Shown here piece after piece: positions 1 to 5,497 of a stretch of DNA of 5,711 nucleotides. How positions within the stretch are numbered: position 1 is the first letter of the stretch; each line of letters starts with the position of its first letter. The stretch covers positions 1 to 5,711 of the forward strand of contig JAFMQQ010000234.1 of assembly GCA_017354595.1 (NCBI GenBank), given 5' to 3'. Below the pieces are notes generated by a model. That model was not told the origin of the DNA. It saw nothing but the letters and a program-made list of their open reading frames with translations, and did not search any database. Position numbers and translations under genes: made by a program. The stretch is from Micromonosporaceae bacterium. GTDB lineage: Bacteria > Actinomycetota > Actinomycetes > Mycobacteriales > Micromonosporaceae.

Positions 1-883
1 CGAAGAAGGCGGGCGAGGAGTTCACGTCCTCCAGCCGGAACTCCTCCTCGATCACCGACCAGGGCACGATCTCCCGGTCGCCGGAGGGCGCCCAGCCGAG
101 CAGCATCAGGTAGTTGCGCATCGCCGCGGCCAGGTACCCCTCGTCCCGGTACGCCTCCAGGGCGACCTTGTCCCGGCGCTTGGAAAGCTTCTGCCGCTTC
201 TCGTTGACCACCACCGGCACGTGCGCCCAGACCGGCGGGGGACTGCCCAGCGCCTGCCACAGCATCTGCTGCTTGGGCGTGTTCGGCAGGTGCTCCTCGG
301 CCCGGATCACGTGGCTGATCCGCATCGCGATGTCGTCCACCACGTTGGCCAGCAGGAAGGTCGGCGAGCCGTCCGCCCGGACGATCACGAAGTCCTCGAT
401 CTTGGCGTTGTCAAAGGTCGGCGTGCCCCGGATCAGATCCACGACCGTCGTGGTGCCTTCGTCCGGGGTACGGAAGCGCAGCGCCCGACCCGCGCCGGCA
501 GACAGGCCCCGGTCCCGGCAGTACCCGTCGTAGCCGCCGTACTTGTTGCCGGTCCTGGACTCGATCTCGTCCCGGGTGCAGTCGCAGTAGTAGGCCCGCG
601 CCGAGCCGTACAACTGGGTCGCTGCGGCACGCTGTTCGTCGGCGAAGGCGGACTGGAAGTACGGGCCCTCGTAGGAGCCTCGGGCAATTCCCAGCCAGTC
701 CAGGGCAGACAGGATGCCCTCGGTCCACTCCGGCCGGTTGCGTACCGCGTCGGTGTCCTCGATGCGGAGTACGAACACGCCCCGGTGCTGCTTGGCGAAG
801 ATCCAGTTCTGAAGGGCCGAACGAGCGCCGCCGACGTGGAACAATCCAGTTGGAGATGGAGCAAAACGCACGCGTACCGTCAC
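1..883 (-). CDS. gltX: Glutamyl-tRNA synthetase, N-terminal part (3' end outside window)
   Basis: Class I aminoacyl-tRNA synthetase that charges tRNA with glutamate in the cytoplasm. The 294 visible codons start at a GTG (883-881) and stay open to the left edge. The start gives MTVRVRFAPSPTG, with the HIGH-type motif at H16-V-G-G. Residues C100, C102, Y118 and C122 form a CxC...YxxxC zinc-site pattern. The KMSKS-type loop is KLSKR at 232-236, followed by a GluRS-like stretch ending EDVNSSPAFF. The catalytic domain is complete; the tRNA anticodon-binding C-terminus is missing only because the window ends. A shorter GluQ-type enzyme (about 300 aa) is the alternative, but the sequence continues past the KLSKR loop as in full GluRS. 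AGGG lies 7 nt before the start, inside a TAGGGT box that could instead be a -10 element. Transcribed divergently from the transpeptidase gene. Confidence 0.95.
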   Translation of the reverse strand, partial: MTVRVRFAPSPTGLFHVGGARSALQNWIFAKQHRGVFVLRIEDTDAVRNRPEWTEGILSALDWLGIARGSYEGPYFQSAFADEQRAAATQLYGSARAYYCDCTRDEIESRTGNKYGGYDGYCRDRGLSAGAGRALRFRTPDEGTTTVVDLIRGTPTFDNAKIEDFVIVRADGSPTFLLANVVDDIAMRISHVIRAEEHLPNTPKQQMLWQALGSPPPVWAHVPVVVNEKRQKLSKRRDKVALEAYRDEGYLAAAMRNYLMLLGWAPSGDREIVPWSVIEEEFRLEDVNSSPAFF

Positions 884-889
884 GCGTCT

Positions 890-895
890 ACCCTA
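890..895 (-). promoter_or_regulatory. Possible -10 box (TAGGGT) or Shine-Dalgarno of gltX
   Basis: On the minus strand TAGGGT lies 6 nt before the gltX GTG. It fits the actinobacterial TANNNT -10 pattern at leaderless distance, but the AGGG inside it could equally serve as a Shine-Dalgarno sequence. No good -35 is seen 17 nt upstream. The two readings cannot be separated from sequence alone. Confidence 0.25.
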
Positions 896-926
896 GATTG
901 CAGGCTCTGTACCCGCGCCACCGGAA

Positions 927-936
927 TCGGTACCGA
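927..936. promoter_or_regulatory. 10-bp perfect palindrome in the gltX/transpeptidase divergent spacer
   Basis: TCGGTACCGA is a perfect palindrome, flanked by ACCGG (920-924) and CCGGT (937-941), which are themselves complementary. It lies about 57 nt before the transpeptidase start and 44 nt before the gltX start. It could be an operator read from either side. CGGTACC is also a common string in this genome's coding DNA, so chance is possible. A weak promoter for the plus-strand gene (TTGCTT at 941-946, 17 nt, TCAGTA at 964-969) would sit just downstream. Confidence 0.3.
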
Positions 937-992
937 CCGGTTGCTTTCCTCAGTGGCTCGGGTTCAGTACTCTCCCGCCCGGGAGGAACGAA

Positions 993-2234
993 ATGATTGA
1001 CCGTCGTAAAGTGCTCGGTGCCGCCGGCGTGGCCGTCGGTGGTGTCGCGGCTGCCGGCCTGGTGGCCGGGTGCGGCCCGGCCACAGCAACCCCCAGCTGG
1101 CGGCCGCCGGGCAGCAACCCGGACCCCGCCGGCCCGTCGACCGGACCGGCCGAGCTGACCATCGTCCCGGCGGACGCGGCGAAGAACGTCTCGCCGGCGC
1201 AGCCGGTCACGGTGACGGCGGTGACCGGCACCCTGCAGAACGTCGCGATAACCGGCCCGGGCGGCAAGGCGGTCGCCGGGGAACTGGCCGCCGACGGCAA
1301 GAGCTGGCGCAGCACCGGGACGCTGACCTACGGGCAGACCTTCACCGTGACCGCCGCGGCCATCTCCGCTCCCGGTGCCACCCCGGTCAGCAAGACCAGT
1401 CGCTTCAGCACCCTGAAGCCGGCCAAGACCGTCTCGGTCGCCTTCCAGCAGAGCGCGATGGGGGCGCTGAAGACCGGCGCCAAGTACGGTGTGGGTACGG
1501 TCATCGGGGTGCACTTCAGCCGGGCGCCGGCGGACAAGGACGCGGCGGCCAAGGCGATCGAGGTCATCTCCGACCCGCAGGTCGAGGTGCGCCCGCACTG
1601 GCTGGACGACCAGACCGTCCACTTCCGGCCGGAGCAGTACTGGGCCGCCGGCACCAAGGTCACCGTGAACGCCAAGGTGTACGGCGTCAACGTGGGCAAG
1701 GGTGTCTACGGCAAGGCCAACTCCAGCGTCTCCTTCACCATCGGCCCGTCCCGGGTCGCGATCGCCGACGATGACACCCACCAGATGAAGGTGTACATCG
1801 ATGGCAAGCTGACCAGGACCATCCCGATCAGCATGGGCAAGGGCGGCACCGTCACTACCACGACCGGTACGACGGACTTCTGGACGCCGACCGGCACGAT
1901 GATCGTGATGACCAAGGAACCGAGCCACCAGATGACCTCGGCGAGCTTCGGCATCACCGACCCGAAAGACCCCAACTTCTACGACGAGCTGATCACACTG
2001 TGCTGCCGGATCACCTACTCCGGGGTGTTCGTCCACTCGGCACCGTGGAGCGTCAGCGATCAGGGGCACCGCGACGTCTCGCACGGCTGCATCAACATCT
2101 CGCCGAGCAACGCCCAGTGGTTCTTCAACACCTTCCAGCTGGGCGACGTGGTGCAGGTGAAGAACACGGGCAAGAAGATGCCGACCTACAACTCGATGGG
2201 CGGCGCCTGGATGATTCCCTGGTCGCAGTACTAG
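993..2234 (+). CDS. LdtMt2-like L,D-transpeptidase lipoprotein (YkuD domain)
   Basis: Exported peptidoglycan enzyme of 413 aa. By family it makes 3-3 (mDAP-mDAP) cross-links between tetrapeptide stems, bypassing penicillin-sensitive D,D-transpeptidases. The N-terminus has RRKVL at 4-8 (Tat-like twin arginine), a hydrophobic Ala/Gly/Val stretch, and a lipobox VAGC with the lipidated Cys at 27. A Pro/Gly/Ser linker (about 28-50) follows, then bacterial Ig-like domains (about 50-245) and the YkuD domain (about 253-389). The catalytic signature is H348, then 14 residues, then SHGCIN, with H364 and nucleophile C366; HSAPWS and SPSNAQWFF flank it as in LdtMt2. A Trp-rich tail ends WMIPWSQY. Start choice: GGAGGA at 982-987 precedes the ATG. 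Oddity: adjacent C337-C338 just before the catalytic His. Probably monocistronic, with divergent gltX upstream and a convergent glucosidase 6 nt downstream. Confidence 0.95.
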   Translation: MIDRRKVLGAAGVAVGGVAAAGLVAGCGPATATPSWRPPGSNPDPAGPSTGPAELTIVPADAAKNVSPAQPVTVTAVTGTLQNVAITGPGGKAVAGELAADGKSWRSTGTLTYGQTFTVTAAAISAPGATPVSKTSRFSTLKPAKTVSVAFQQSAMGALKTGAKYGVGTVIGVHFSRAPADKDAAAKAIEVISDPQVEVRPHWLDDQTVHFRPEQYWAAGTKVTVNAKVYGVNVGKGVYGKANSSVSFTIGPSRVAIADDDTHQMKVYIDGKLTRTIPISMGKGGTVTTTTGTTDFWTPTGTMIVMTKEPSHQMTSASFGITDPKDPNFYDELITLCCRITYSGVFVHSAPWSVSDQGHRDVSHGCINISPSNAQWFFNTFQLGDVVQVKNTGKKMPTYNSMGGAWMIPWSQY

Positions 2235-2240
2235 GCAACG

Positions 2241-3524
2241 TCACCTGGTACCGGCGATCAGGTCCCGGTACCAGAAGTAGGAGGACTTCGGCGTGCGCGC
2301 CTGGGTTGCGAAGTCCACGTGTACCAGGCCGAAGCGCTTGCTGAACCCCTCCGACCATTCGAAGTTGTCCAGCAGCGACCAGACGAAGTAGCCGCGCACA
2401 TCCGCGCCCTTCGCCACCGCGGTCGCCACCGCGTCCACGTGTGCCGACAGGTACGCCACCCGCAGCGGATCCTCCGGACTCTGCTCGTAGCAGCAACCGC
2501 TCTCGGTGACGTAGAGCGGTACGGCGTACCGCTGGTGCAGGTCGAGTAGTAGCTCGGTCAGCGCCTCGGGCACCACCGGCCAGCCGAACTCGGTCAGCGG
2601 GTAGCCGTCCACGATCGCCATGTCGTACGGGAACAGACTGTCCACATCGGAGGGTGCGGTGATTCCGATCGGCATGTAGTAGTTGACGCCCAGGCCGTCC
2701 AGTGGCGCCGCGATCACATCCAGGTCGCCGGAGCGCACCGGCGGCTCGATCCCCTCCGGGTAGCCGAGACCGAACAGCGGGTCGCTGTAGAGCCGGTTGT
2801 GCAGCGTGTCGTACGCCGCCCCGGCGGCCCGGTCGGCGTCGGTACCGCCGAGTACCCGTACCGGCGAGTAGTTGTTGGCGATGGTCACCGGCGAGCTGCT
2901 GCGGGCGCGCAGCGCGGCGACCGCCAGCCCGTGCCCGAGTAGTTGGTGGTGTGCGATCGGCAGGGTGTCGGCCAGCCGGGTCTCGCCCGGCGCGTGCATG
3001 CCGACCCCGTGCCCGTAGAAGGTGTGGATCGCCGGCTCGTTCAGCGTGATCCACAGCTTCACCCGGTCGCCGAGCACGGCGGCGACCAGGTCGGCGTACT
3101 CGGCGAACCGGTAGGCGGTGTCCCGGTCGGCCCAGCCGCCGGCATCCTGCAGCCGCTGCGGCAGGTCCCAGTGGTACAGGGTCGCCACCGGGTCGATGCC
3201 GTGGCCGAGCAGTTCGTCCACGAGCTGGTCGTAGAAGGCCAGCCCGGGCGGGTTCGCCGCGCCGGAGCCGTACGGCTGGACCCGGGGCCAGGCGACCGAG
3301 AACCGGTACGCGTCCACGCCCAGCCCGGCCATCAGCGCCACGTCCTCCCGGTACCGGTGGTAGTGGTCACACGCGACGCTGCCACTGCTCCCGTCCGTGA
3401 TCCGGTCCGGCTCGGCGCAGAATGTGTCCCAAATGGACGGTCGGCGCCCGTCGGCACTGGCCGCGCCCTCGACCTGGTACGACGATGTGGAGACTCCCCA
3501 GCGGAAACCGGGCGGGAACGACAT
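2241..3524 (-). CDS. GH1 family beta-glucosidase
   Basis: Glycoside hydrolase family 1 enzyme, 427 aa, a full-length (beta/alpha)8 barrel that removes terminal beta-linked glucose (or a related sugar) by a retaining mechanism. The N-terminal family signature is FRWGVSTSSYQVEGA (7-21), including sugar-binding Q17. YHWDLPQ (117-123) follows. TLNEP at 160-164 carries the acid/base E163, and TESG at 340-343 carries the nucleophile E341. The C-terminal WSLLDNFEWSEGFSKRFGL block (382-400) holds the E389-W390 glycone-binding pair. There is no signal peptide, so it should act in the cytoplasm on imported cellobiose or glycosides. The nucleophile motif is TESG rather than the usual TENG and is followed by C344-C345. 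Start: GGAGGG lies 5 nt before the ATG. No sugar transporter or LacI-type regulator is in view, so the exact substrate is unknown. Confidence 0.94.
   Translation of the reverse strand: MSFPPGFRWGVSTSSYQVEGAASADGRRPSIWDTFCAEPDRITDGSSGSVACDHYHRYREDVALMAGLGVDAYRFSVAWPRVQPYGSGAANPPGLAFYDQLVDELLGHGIDPVATLYHWDLPQRLQDAGGWADRDTAYRFAEYADLVAAVLGDRVKLWITLNEPAIHTFYGHGVGMHAPGETRLADTLPIAHHQLLGHGLAVAALRARSSSPVTIANNYSPVRVLGGTDADRAAGAAYDTLHNRLYSDPLFGLGYPEGIEPPVRSGDLDVIAAPLDGLGVNYYMPIGITAPSDVDSLFPYDMAIVDGYPLTEFGWPVVPEALTELLLDLHQRYAVPLYVTESGCCYEQSPEDPLRVAYLSAHVDAVATAVAKGADVRGYFVWSLLDNFEWSEGFSKRFGLVHVDFATQARTPKSSYFWYRDLIAGTR
2245..2274 (+). terminator. Candidate transpeptidase terminator hairpin inside the glucosidase 3' end
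   Basis: CTGGTACCGG (2245-2254) and CCGGTACCAG (2265-2274) are perfect 10-nt inverted arms with a 10-nt loop. The stem begins 11 nt after the transpeptidase stop codon, where a terminator is expected, but it lies entirely within the last codons of the opposing glucosidase gene. No U-run follows on either strand, which is common in actinobacterial hairpin terminators. It may act in both directions. Function is inferred from position and perfect pairing. Confidence 0.55.
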
Positions 3525-3554
3525 GGCGGCCCTCCGTACCTGAAATCGCCTCGG

Positions 3555-3583
3555 ATTGTACGGGTGATCTCGGCGCGGCAGAA
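3555..3583 (-). promoter_or_regulatory. Candidate promoter of the beta-glucosidase gene
   Basis: On the minus strand TACAAT (3560-3555) matches the -10 consensus at 5 of 6 positions. TTCTGC, a weak -35, stands 17 nt upstream (3583-3578). Transcription would start near 3548, giving a leader of about 24 nt that contains the GGAGGG ribosome site. It overlaps the opposing reductase promoter almost base for base. Confidence 0.5.
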
Positions 3584-3584
3584 T
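3556..3584 (+). promoter_or_regulatory. Candidate leaderless promoter of the aldo/keto reductase gene
   Basis: TTGTAC (3556-3561), a 17-nt spacer, and CAGAAT (3579-3584) form a weak sigma-70-type promoter. The -10 box ends 6 nt before the GTG start at 3591, so the transcript would begin at the start codon. No Shine-Dalgarno sequence precedes that GTG, which supports leaderless translation. The first -10 base is C instead of T. Confidence 0.35.
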
Positions 3585-3590
3585 GCCAGA

Positions 3591-4559
3591 GTGGACTATG
3601 TGCGACTCGGCCAGACCGGCCTCAAGGTATCCCGTATCTGTCTGGGCATGATGAGCTACGGCGACCCGGCCGTCCGGCCGTGGGCGCTGGACGAAGCTGC
3701 CGCCGAGCCGTTCGTCTCCCGCGCCGCCGAGGCCGGCATCAACTTCTTCGACACCGCTGACGTGTACTCCAACGGTGCCAGCGAGGAGGTGACCGGGCGG
3801 CTACTGGCCAAGGTCTTCACCCGGCGCGAGGAGTACGTGCTCGCGACCAAGGTGCACGGCGTGGTGGGCCCGGGCCCGAACGATCGGGGCCTGTCCCGCA
3901 AGCACATCCTGGACGGTATCGACGCGTCGCTGCGCCGGCTCGGAGTCGAGTACGTGGACCTGTACCAGATCCACCGCTTCGACCCGGAGACTCCGATCGA
4001 GGAGACGATGGAGGCGCTGCACGATGTGGTACGCGCCGGCAAGGCGCGCTACATCGGCGCGTCCAGCATGTACGCCTGGCAGTTCGCCAAGGCGCAACGG
4101 GTGGCACAGACGCCCTTCGTCTCGATGCAGAACCACTACAACCTCGCGTACCGCGAGGAGGAGCGGGAGATGATCCCGCAGTGCATCGACATGGGCGTCG
4201 GGGTGATCCCGTGGAGCCCGCTGGCGCGCGGCCTGCTGACCGGCAGCCGCACCCGGGAGGGCGGCAAGCTGACCCGGCGGGCCGAGACCGACCAGTTCGG
4301 CGACTCGCTGTACTCCTTCGATGACTTCGACGTGGTGGACCGGCTGAACGAGGTCGCGGGGCAGCGCGGCCTGCCTCCGGCACAGGTGGCGCTGGCCTGG
4401 CTGCTGCACAAGCCCGGGGTATCCGCGCCGATCGTGGGCGCCACGAAACTGCGGCACCTGGACGACGCGGTCGCCTCGGTGGACGTACGACTCTCCACAG
4501 AGGACATTGCCCGGCTGGAGGAGCCGTACCGGCCACACGCCGTCAGCGGCCACCAGTAG
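3591..4559 (+). CDS. YajO-like NADPH-dependent aldo/keto reductase
   Basis: Cytoplasmic aldo/keto reductase of 322 aa, a TIM-barrel oxidoreductase that reduces carbonyls with NADPH. The catalytic tetrad is visible: D54 and Y59 (FFDTADVYSNG), K87 (LATKVHG) and H128 (YQIHRFD). GKARYIGASSM (150-160), SMQNHYNLAYREEEREM (178-194), VIPWSPLARG (205-214) and the C-terminal IVGATK (281-286) follow family order and closely resemble E. coli YajO, which has been linked to 1-deoxyxylulose-5-phosphate formation; the true substrate here is not shown. The GTG at 3591 gives the usual VDYVRLGQTGLKVSR start. The frame stays open far upstream, but that part lies antisense to the glucosidase and is not coding. 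An in-frame GTG at 3564 would add nine residues. Divergent from the glucosidase across 66 nt. Confidence 0.92.
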   Translation: MDYVRLGQTGLKVSRICLGMMSYGDPAVRPWALDEAAAEPFVSRAAEAGINFFDTADVYSNGASEEVTGRLLAKVFTRREEYVLATKVHGVVGPGPNDRGLSRKHILDGIDASLRRLGVEYVDLYQIHRFDPETPIEETMEALHDVVRAGKARYIGASSMYAWQFAKAQRVAQTPFVSMQNHYNLAYREEEREMIPQCIDMGVGVIPWSPLARGLLTGSRTREGGKLTRRAETDQFGDSLYSFDDFDVVDRLNEVAGQRGLPPAQVALAWLLHKPGVSAPIVGATKLRHLDDAVASVDVRLSTEDIARLEEPYRPHAVSGHQ

Positions 4560-4562
4560 ATC

Positions 4563-4580
4563 CGGCGGGCAGCTCCGCCG
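4563..4580. terminator. GC hairpin between convergent reductase and toxin genes
   Basis: CGGCGG (4563-4568) and CCGCCG (4575-4580) form a perfect 6-bp stem with a 6-nt loop, filling almost the whole 21-nt gap. It starts 3 nt after the reductase stop and abuts the toxin stop on the other strand. No U-run is present, so it would be a short bidirectional U-less terminator. Confidence 0.45.
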
Positions 4581-4901
4581 TCAGAGCGACAGGAGGCGTC
4601 GCAGTCCACTGTCGACTTTGGCGGCGAGGGTGGGCGGAATCCGGCCGTACCGGTGCCCGAACGCCGCGGGGTCGCCGAACCTGATGCGCGACAGATCGAT
4701 GGTGCCGCCGCCGGCGAGGTCGGCGGGCAACGGCAGCAGGATCCCCGGCACGTTGCCATCGGCGCGGTCGTGAACGAGGACGATCACCGGGTACGCCCGC
4801 GTGTAGGTGGTCGCGCTGACCACCACGACCCGCACCCGTCGGCTGCCGAGTGCATAGTCGACGACCTCTCCACGCGCGAGGTTGCTTCCCCGACCTACCA
4901 C
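4581..4901 (-). CDS. MazF/PemK-like toxin of a type II toxin-antitoxin pair
   Basis: Small protein of 106 aa, read as a diverged MazF-family endoribonuclease that would cleave cellular mRNA when free of its antitoxin. Family features: RGEVVDY at 10-16, a strand RRVRVVVVS at 21-29, a second strand PVIVLVH at 38-44, a third ending in ILLPLP, then DLSRIRF (69-75) and a C-terminal helix KVDSGLRRLLSL (95-106). The aromatic and proline positions usual after RGEV and before VVVVS differ, and the Thr/Ser expected after the second strand is replaced by HDRADGN, so catalytic activity is uncertain. The start is GTG at 4901-4899, overlapping the antitoxin stop by 7 nt; there is no Shine-Dalgarno sequence, implying translational coupling. 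It converges on the reductase gene. Another member of the MazF/CcdB/Kid fold group is possible. Confidence 0.72.
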   Translation of the reverse strand: MVGRGSNLARGEVVDYALGSRRVRVVVVSATTYTRAYPVIVLVHDRADGNVPGILLPLPADLAGGGTIDLSRIRFGDPAAFGHRYGRIPPTLAAKVDSGLRRLLSL

Positions 4902-5101
4902 GCTGCGTCGAAGTCAGCGAGAGCCGCCGCGTCGTCGCCGGTCAGGGAGGCGTGCCAAGCTGCTGCGGCAGCAATGTGCCGCCGGTCGAGGTACTCCCGG
5001 ATCGCTTCGGCCACAATGGCCGACCGGTTGCCTCCCGCGACCGACGCGGTCAACTCCTCGCTTAGGTCGTCTTCGAGGGTGATCGAGATGTTGACGGTCA
5101 T
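4895..5101 (-). CDS. Ribbon-helix-helix antitoxin (MazE/CopG-like)
   Basis: 68-aa protein. The N-terminus is a classic ribbon-helix-helix DNA-binding fold: strand NISITL (4-9), helix about 11-22, turn AGGNRS, then helix SAIVAEAIREYLDRR (27-41). The Ala/Asp-rich tail WHASLTGDDAAALADFDAAW (49-68) resembles the toxin-wrapping tails of actinobacterial MazE-type antitoxins. By family it should neutralise the overlapping toxin and, as a dimer, repress its own promoter. Antitoxin-before-toxin order and the 7-nt overlap support the pairing. The ATG at 5101 lacks a ribosome site but lies 7 nt after a strong -10 box, suggesting a leaderless message. VapB- or ParD-type classification cannot be excluded, although the partner looks MazF-like rather than PIN or RelE. 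Confidence 0.8.
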   Translation of the reverse strand: MTVNISITLEDDLSEELTASVAGGNRSAIVAEAIREYLDRRHIAAAAAWHASLTGDDAAALADFDAAW

Positions 5102-5108
5102 GGCGGTG

Positions 5109-5117
5109 ATGTTATCA
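5109..5117 (-). promoter_or_regulatory. Extended -10 promoter of the antitoxin-toxin operon (leaderless)
   Basis: The minus strand reads TGATAACAT, an exact TGnTAnnnT extended -10. TAACAT (5114-5109) is followed by 7 nt and then the antitoxin ATG, so transcription would start at or next to the A of the start codon. No convincing -35 is seen, which extended -10 promoters tolerate. The absence of a Shine-Dalgarno sequence fits this reading. Confidence 0.55.
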
Positions 5118-5128
5118 GCGCTATTACC
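5111..5128. promoter_or_regulatory. Operator-like imperfect dyad over the antitoxin promoter
   Basis: The dyad is centred on AGCGCT (5117-5122), with matching outer pairs at 5114/5125, 5113/5126 and 5111/5128; 6 of 9 pairs match. It overlaps the -10 element, the usual place for a toxin-antitoxin autoregulatory operator bound by a ribbon-helix-helix dimer. The inner hexamer is perfect; the rest is weak. Confidence 0.3.
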
Positions 5129-5156
5129 GGCAACAGCATCGCGAGTGTTGTGCGGT

Positions 5157-5175
5157 CCTGGCCGTGCCGGTCAGG
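5157..5175 (-). terminator. Weak hairpin at the end of the second RHH gene
   Basis: CCTGGCCG (5157-5164) and CGGTCAGG (5168-5175) pair over 8 bp with a 3-nt loop. There is one imperfect pair, G-T in plus-strand RNA and A-C in the minus-strand transcript. It overlaps the stop codon of the ribbon-helix-helix gene and could weakly separate the two small-gene pairs. There is no U-run. The remaining spacer (5118-5156) shows nothing else recognisable. Confidence 0.22.
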
Positions 5176-5497
5176 CCGCTGGGGGGAGTGCCGCGAGTAC
5201 GCGGACCGCGTCCTCCAGCCGGATCGGCTTGTCGTCCGCGGTGAGGTGTAGTTCGACCCATTGCCGCACCACGGTCGTCACCGTGGTGCCACGGGCTTCC
5301 GCATAGGCGCGCAGCGCCTGATGGAGGCCGTACGGCAGCCGCATTGAGGTGGTGACGAATGTCTGCTCGACGGTCTGCTCGTCGGCGGGCAGGTTGGCGA
5401 TCGCCTGCTGCTCGGATGGAGTCGGCTCGGTGTAGTTCAGCGGTTCGTCCACCGCCGGACGCATGTCGCCAGCACCAGGGAACGGTTCGTCACTCAT
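5171..5497 (-). CDS. Ribbon-helix-helix protein, probable antitoxin of the right-hand pair
   Basis: 108-aa protein with an acidic, Pro-rich N-terminal half (about 1-46) and a ribbon-helix-helix domain: strand FVTTSMRL (47-54), helix PYGLHQALRAYAEARG (55-70), then TTVTTVVRQWVELHL (71-85). A short tail LEDAVRVLAAL (94-104) follows. By fold it binds DNA as a dimer. Its N-terminal extension could wrap the partner protein, as BrnA-type antitoxins do, but that is inference. Start choice: the ATG at 5497 shares ATGA with the stop codon of the upstream gene and has AGGAG 8 nt before it; a TTG 18 nt upstream is less likely. The toxin-first order and coupling resemble brnTA. A plain CopG-like repressor is the alternative. 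Confidence 0.68.
   Translation of the reverse strand: MSDEPFPGAGDMRPAVDEPLNYTEPTPSEQQAIANLPADEQTVEQTFVTTSMRLPYGLHQALRAYAEARGTTVTTVVRQWVELHLTADDKPIRLEDAVRVLAALPPAA
5266..5289. repeat. Perfect 10-bp inverted repeat inside the RHH gene
   Basis: GCACCACGGT (5266-5275) and ACCGTGGTGC (5280-5289) are exact inverted arms around a 4-nt loop, CGTC. It lies in the codons for the Thr/Val-rich start of the second RHH helix, where repeated ACC, ACG and GTG codons favour such pairing. Whether it matters as an mRNA hairpin is unknown. Confidence 0.5.

Noticed and set aside
923..944. Possible ECF-sigma promoter (GGAAT ... GTT) before the transpeptidase gene
   Set aside because: The spacing between GGAAT and GGTT is about 11 nt rather than the 16-17 expected.
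221..1000. 259-codon plus-strand frame over gltX
   Set aside because: It is antisense to clear GluRS sequence including the HIGH and KLSKR motifs, and it runs through the divergent spacer.
888..2084. 398-codon open frame antisense to the transpeptidase gene
   Set aside because: Its translation is Arg/Gly/Asp/Val-rich with no domain, and the opposite strand encodes a complete, well-recognised LdtMt2-like enzyme. It is a GC-rich shadow frame.
2125..3054. 309-codon minus-strand frame inside the glucosidase gene
   Set aside because: It is a shifted-frame shadow of the GH1 gene, Arg/Ala/Gly-rich and without motifs.
2943..3590. Upstream in-frame extension of the aldo/keto reductase
   Set aside because: This part is antisense to the glucosidase and reads as low-complexity Val/Pro/Gly/Arg. 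The family N-terminus starts at VDYVRLG (3591).
3525..3590. LacI/CebR-type operator for the beta-glucosidase
   Set aside because: No TGGGAGCGCTCCCA-like palindrome is present in the spacer.
3801..4553. Antisense frames of about 240-250 codons across the reductase gene
   Set aside because: Two overlapping antisense frames of composition-driven sequence lie opposite a clear aldo/keto reductase with an intact catalytic tetrad.
4653..5306. 217-codon plus-strand frame across the toxin-antitoxin block
   Set aside because: It is antisense to three small genes with recognisable folds, overlaps and start signals, and its own translation has no recognisable domain.
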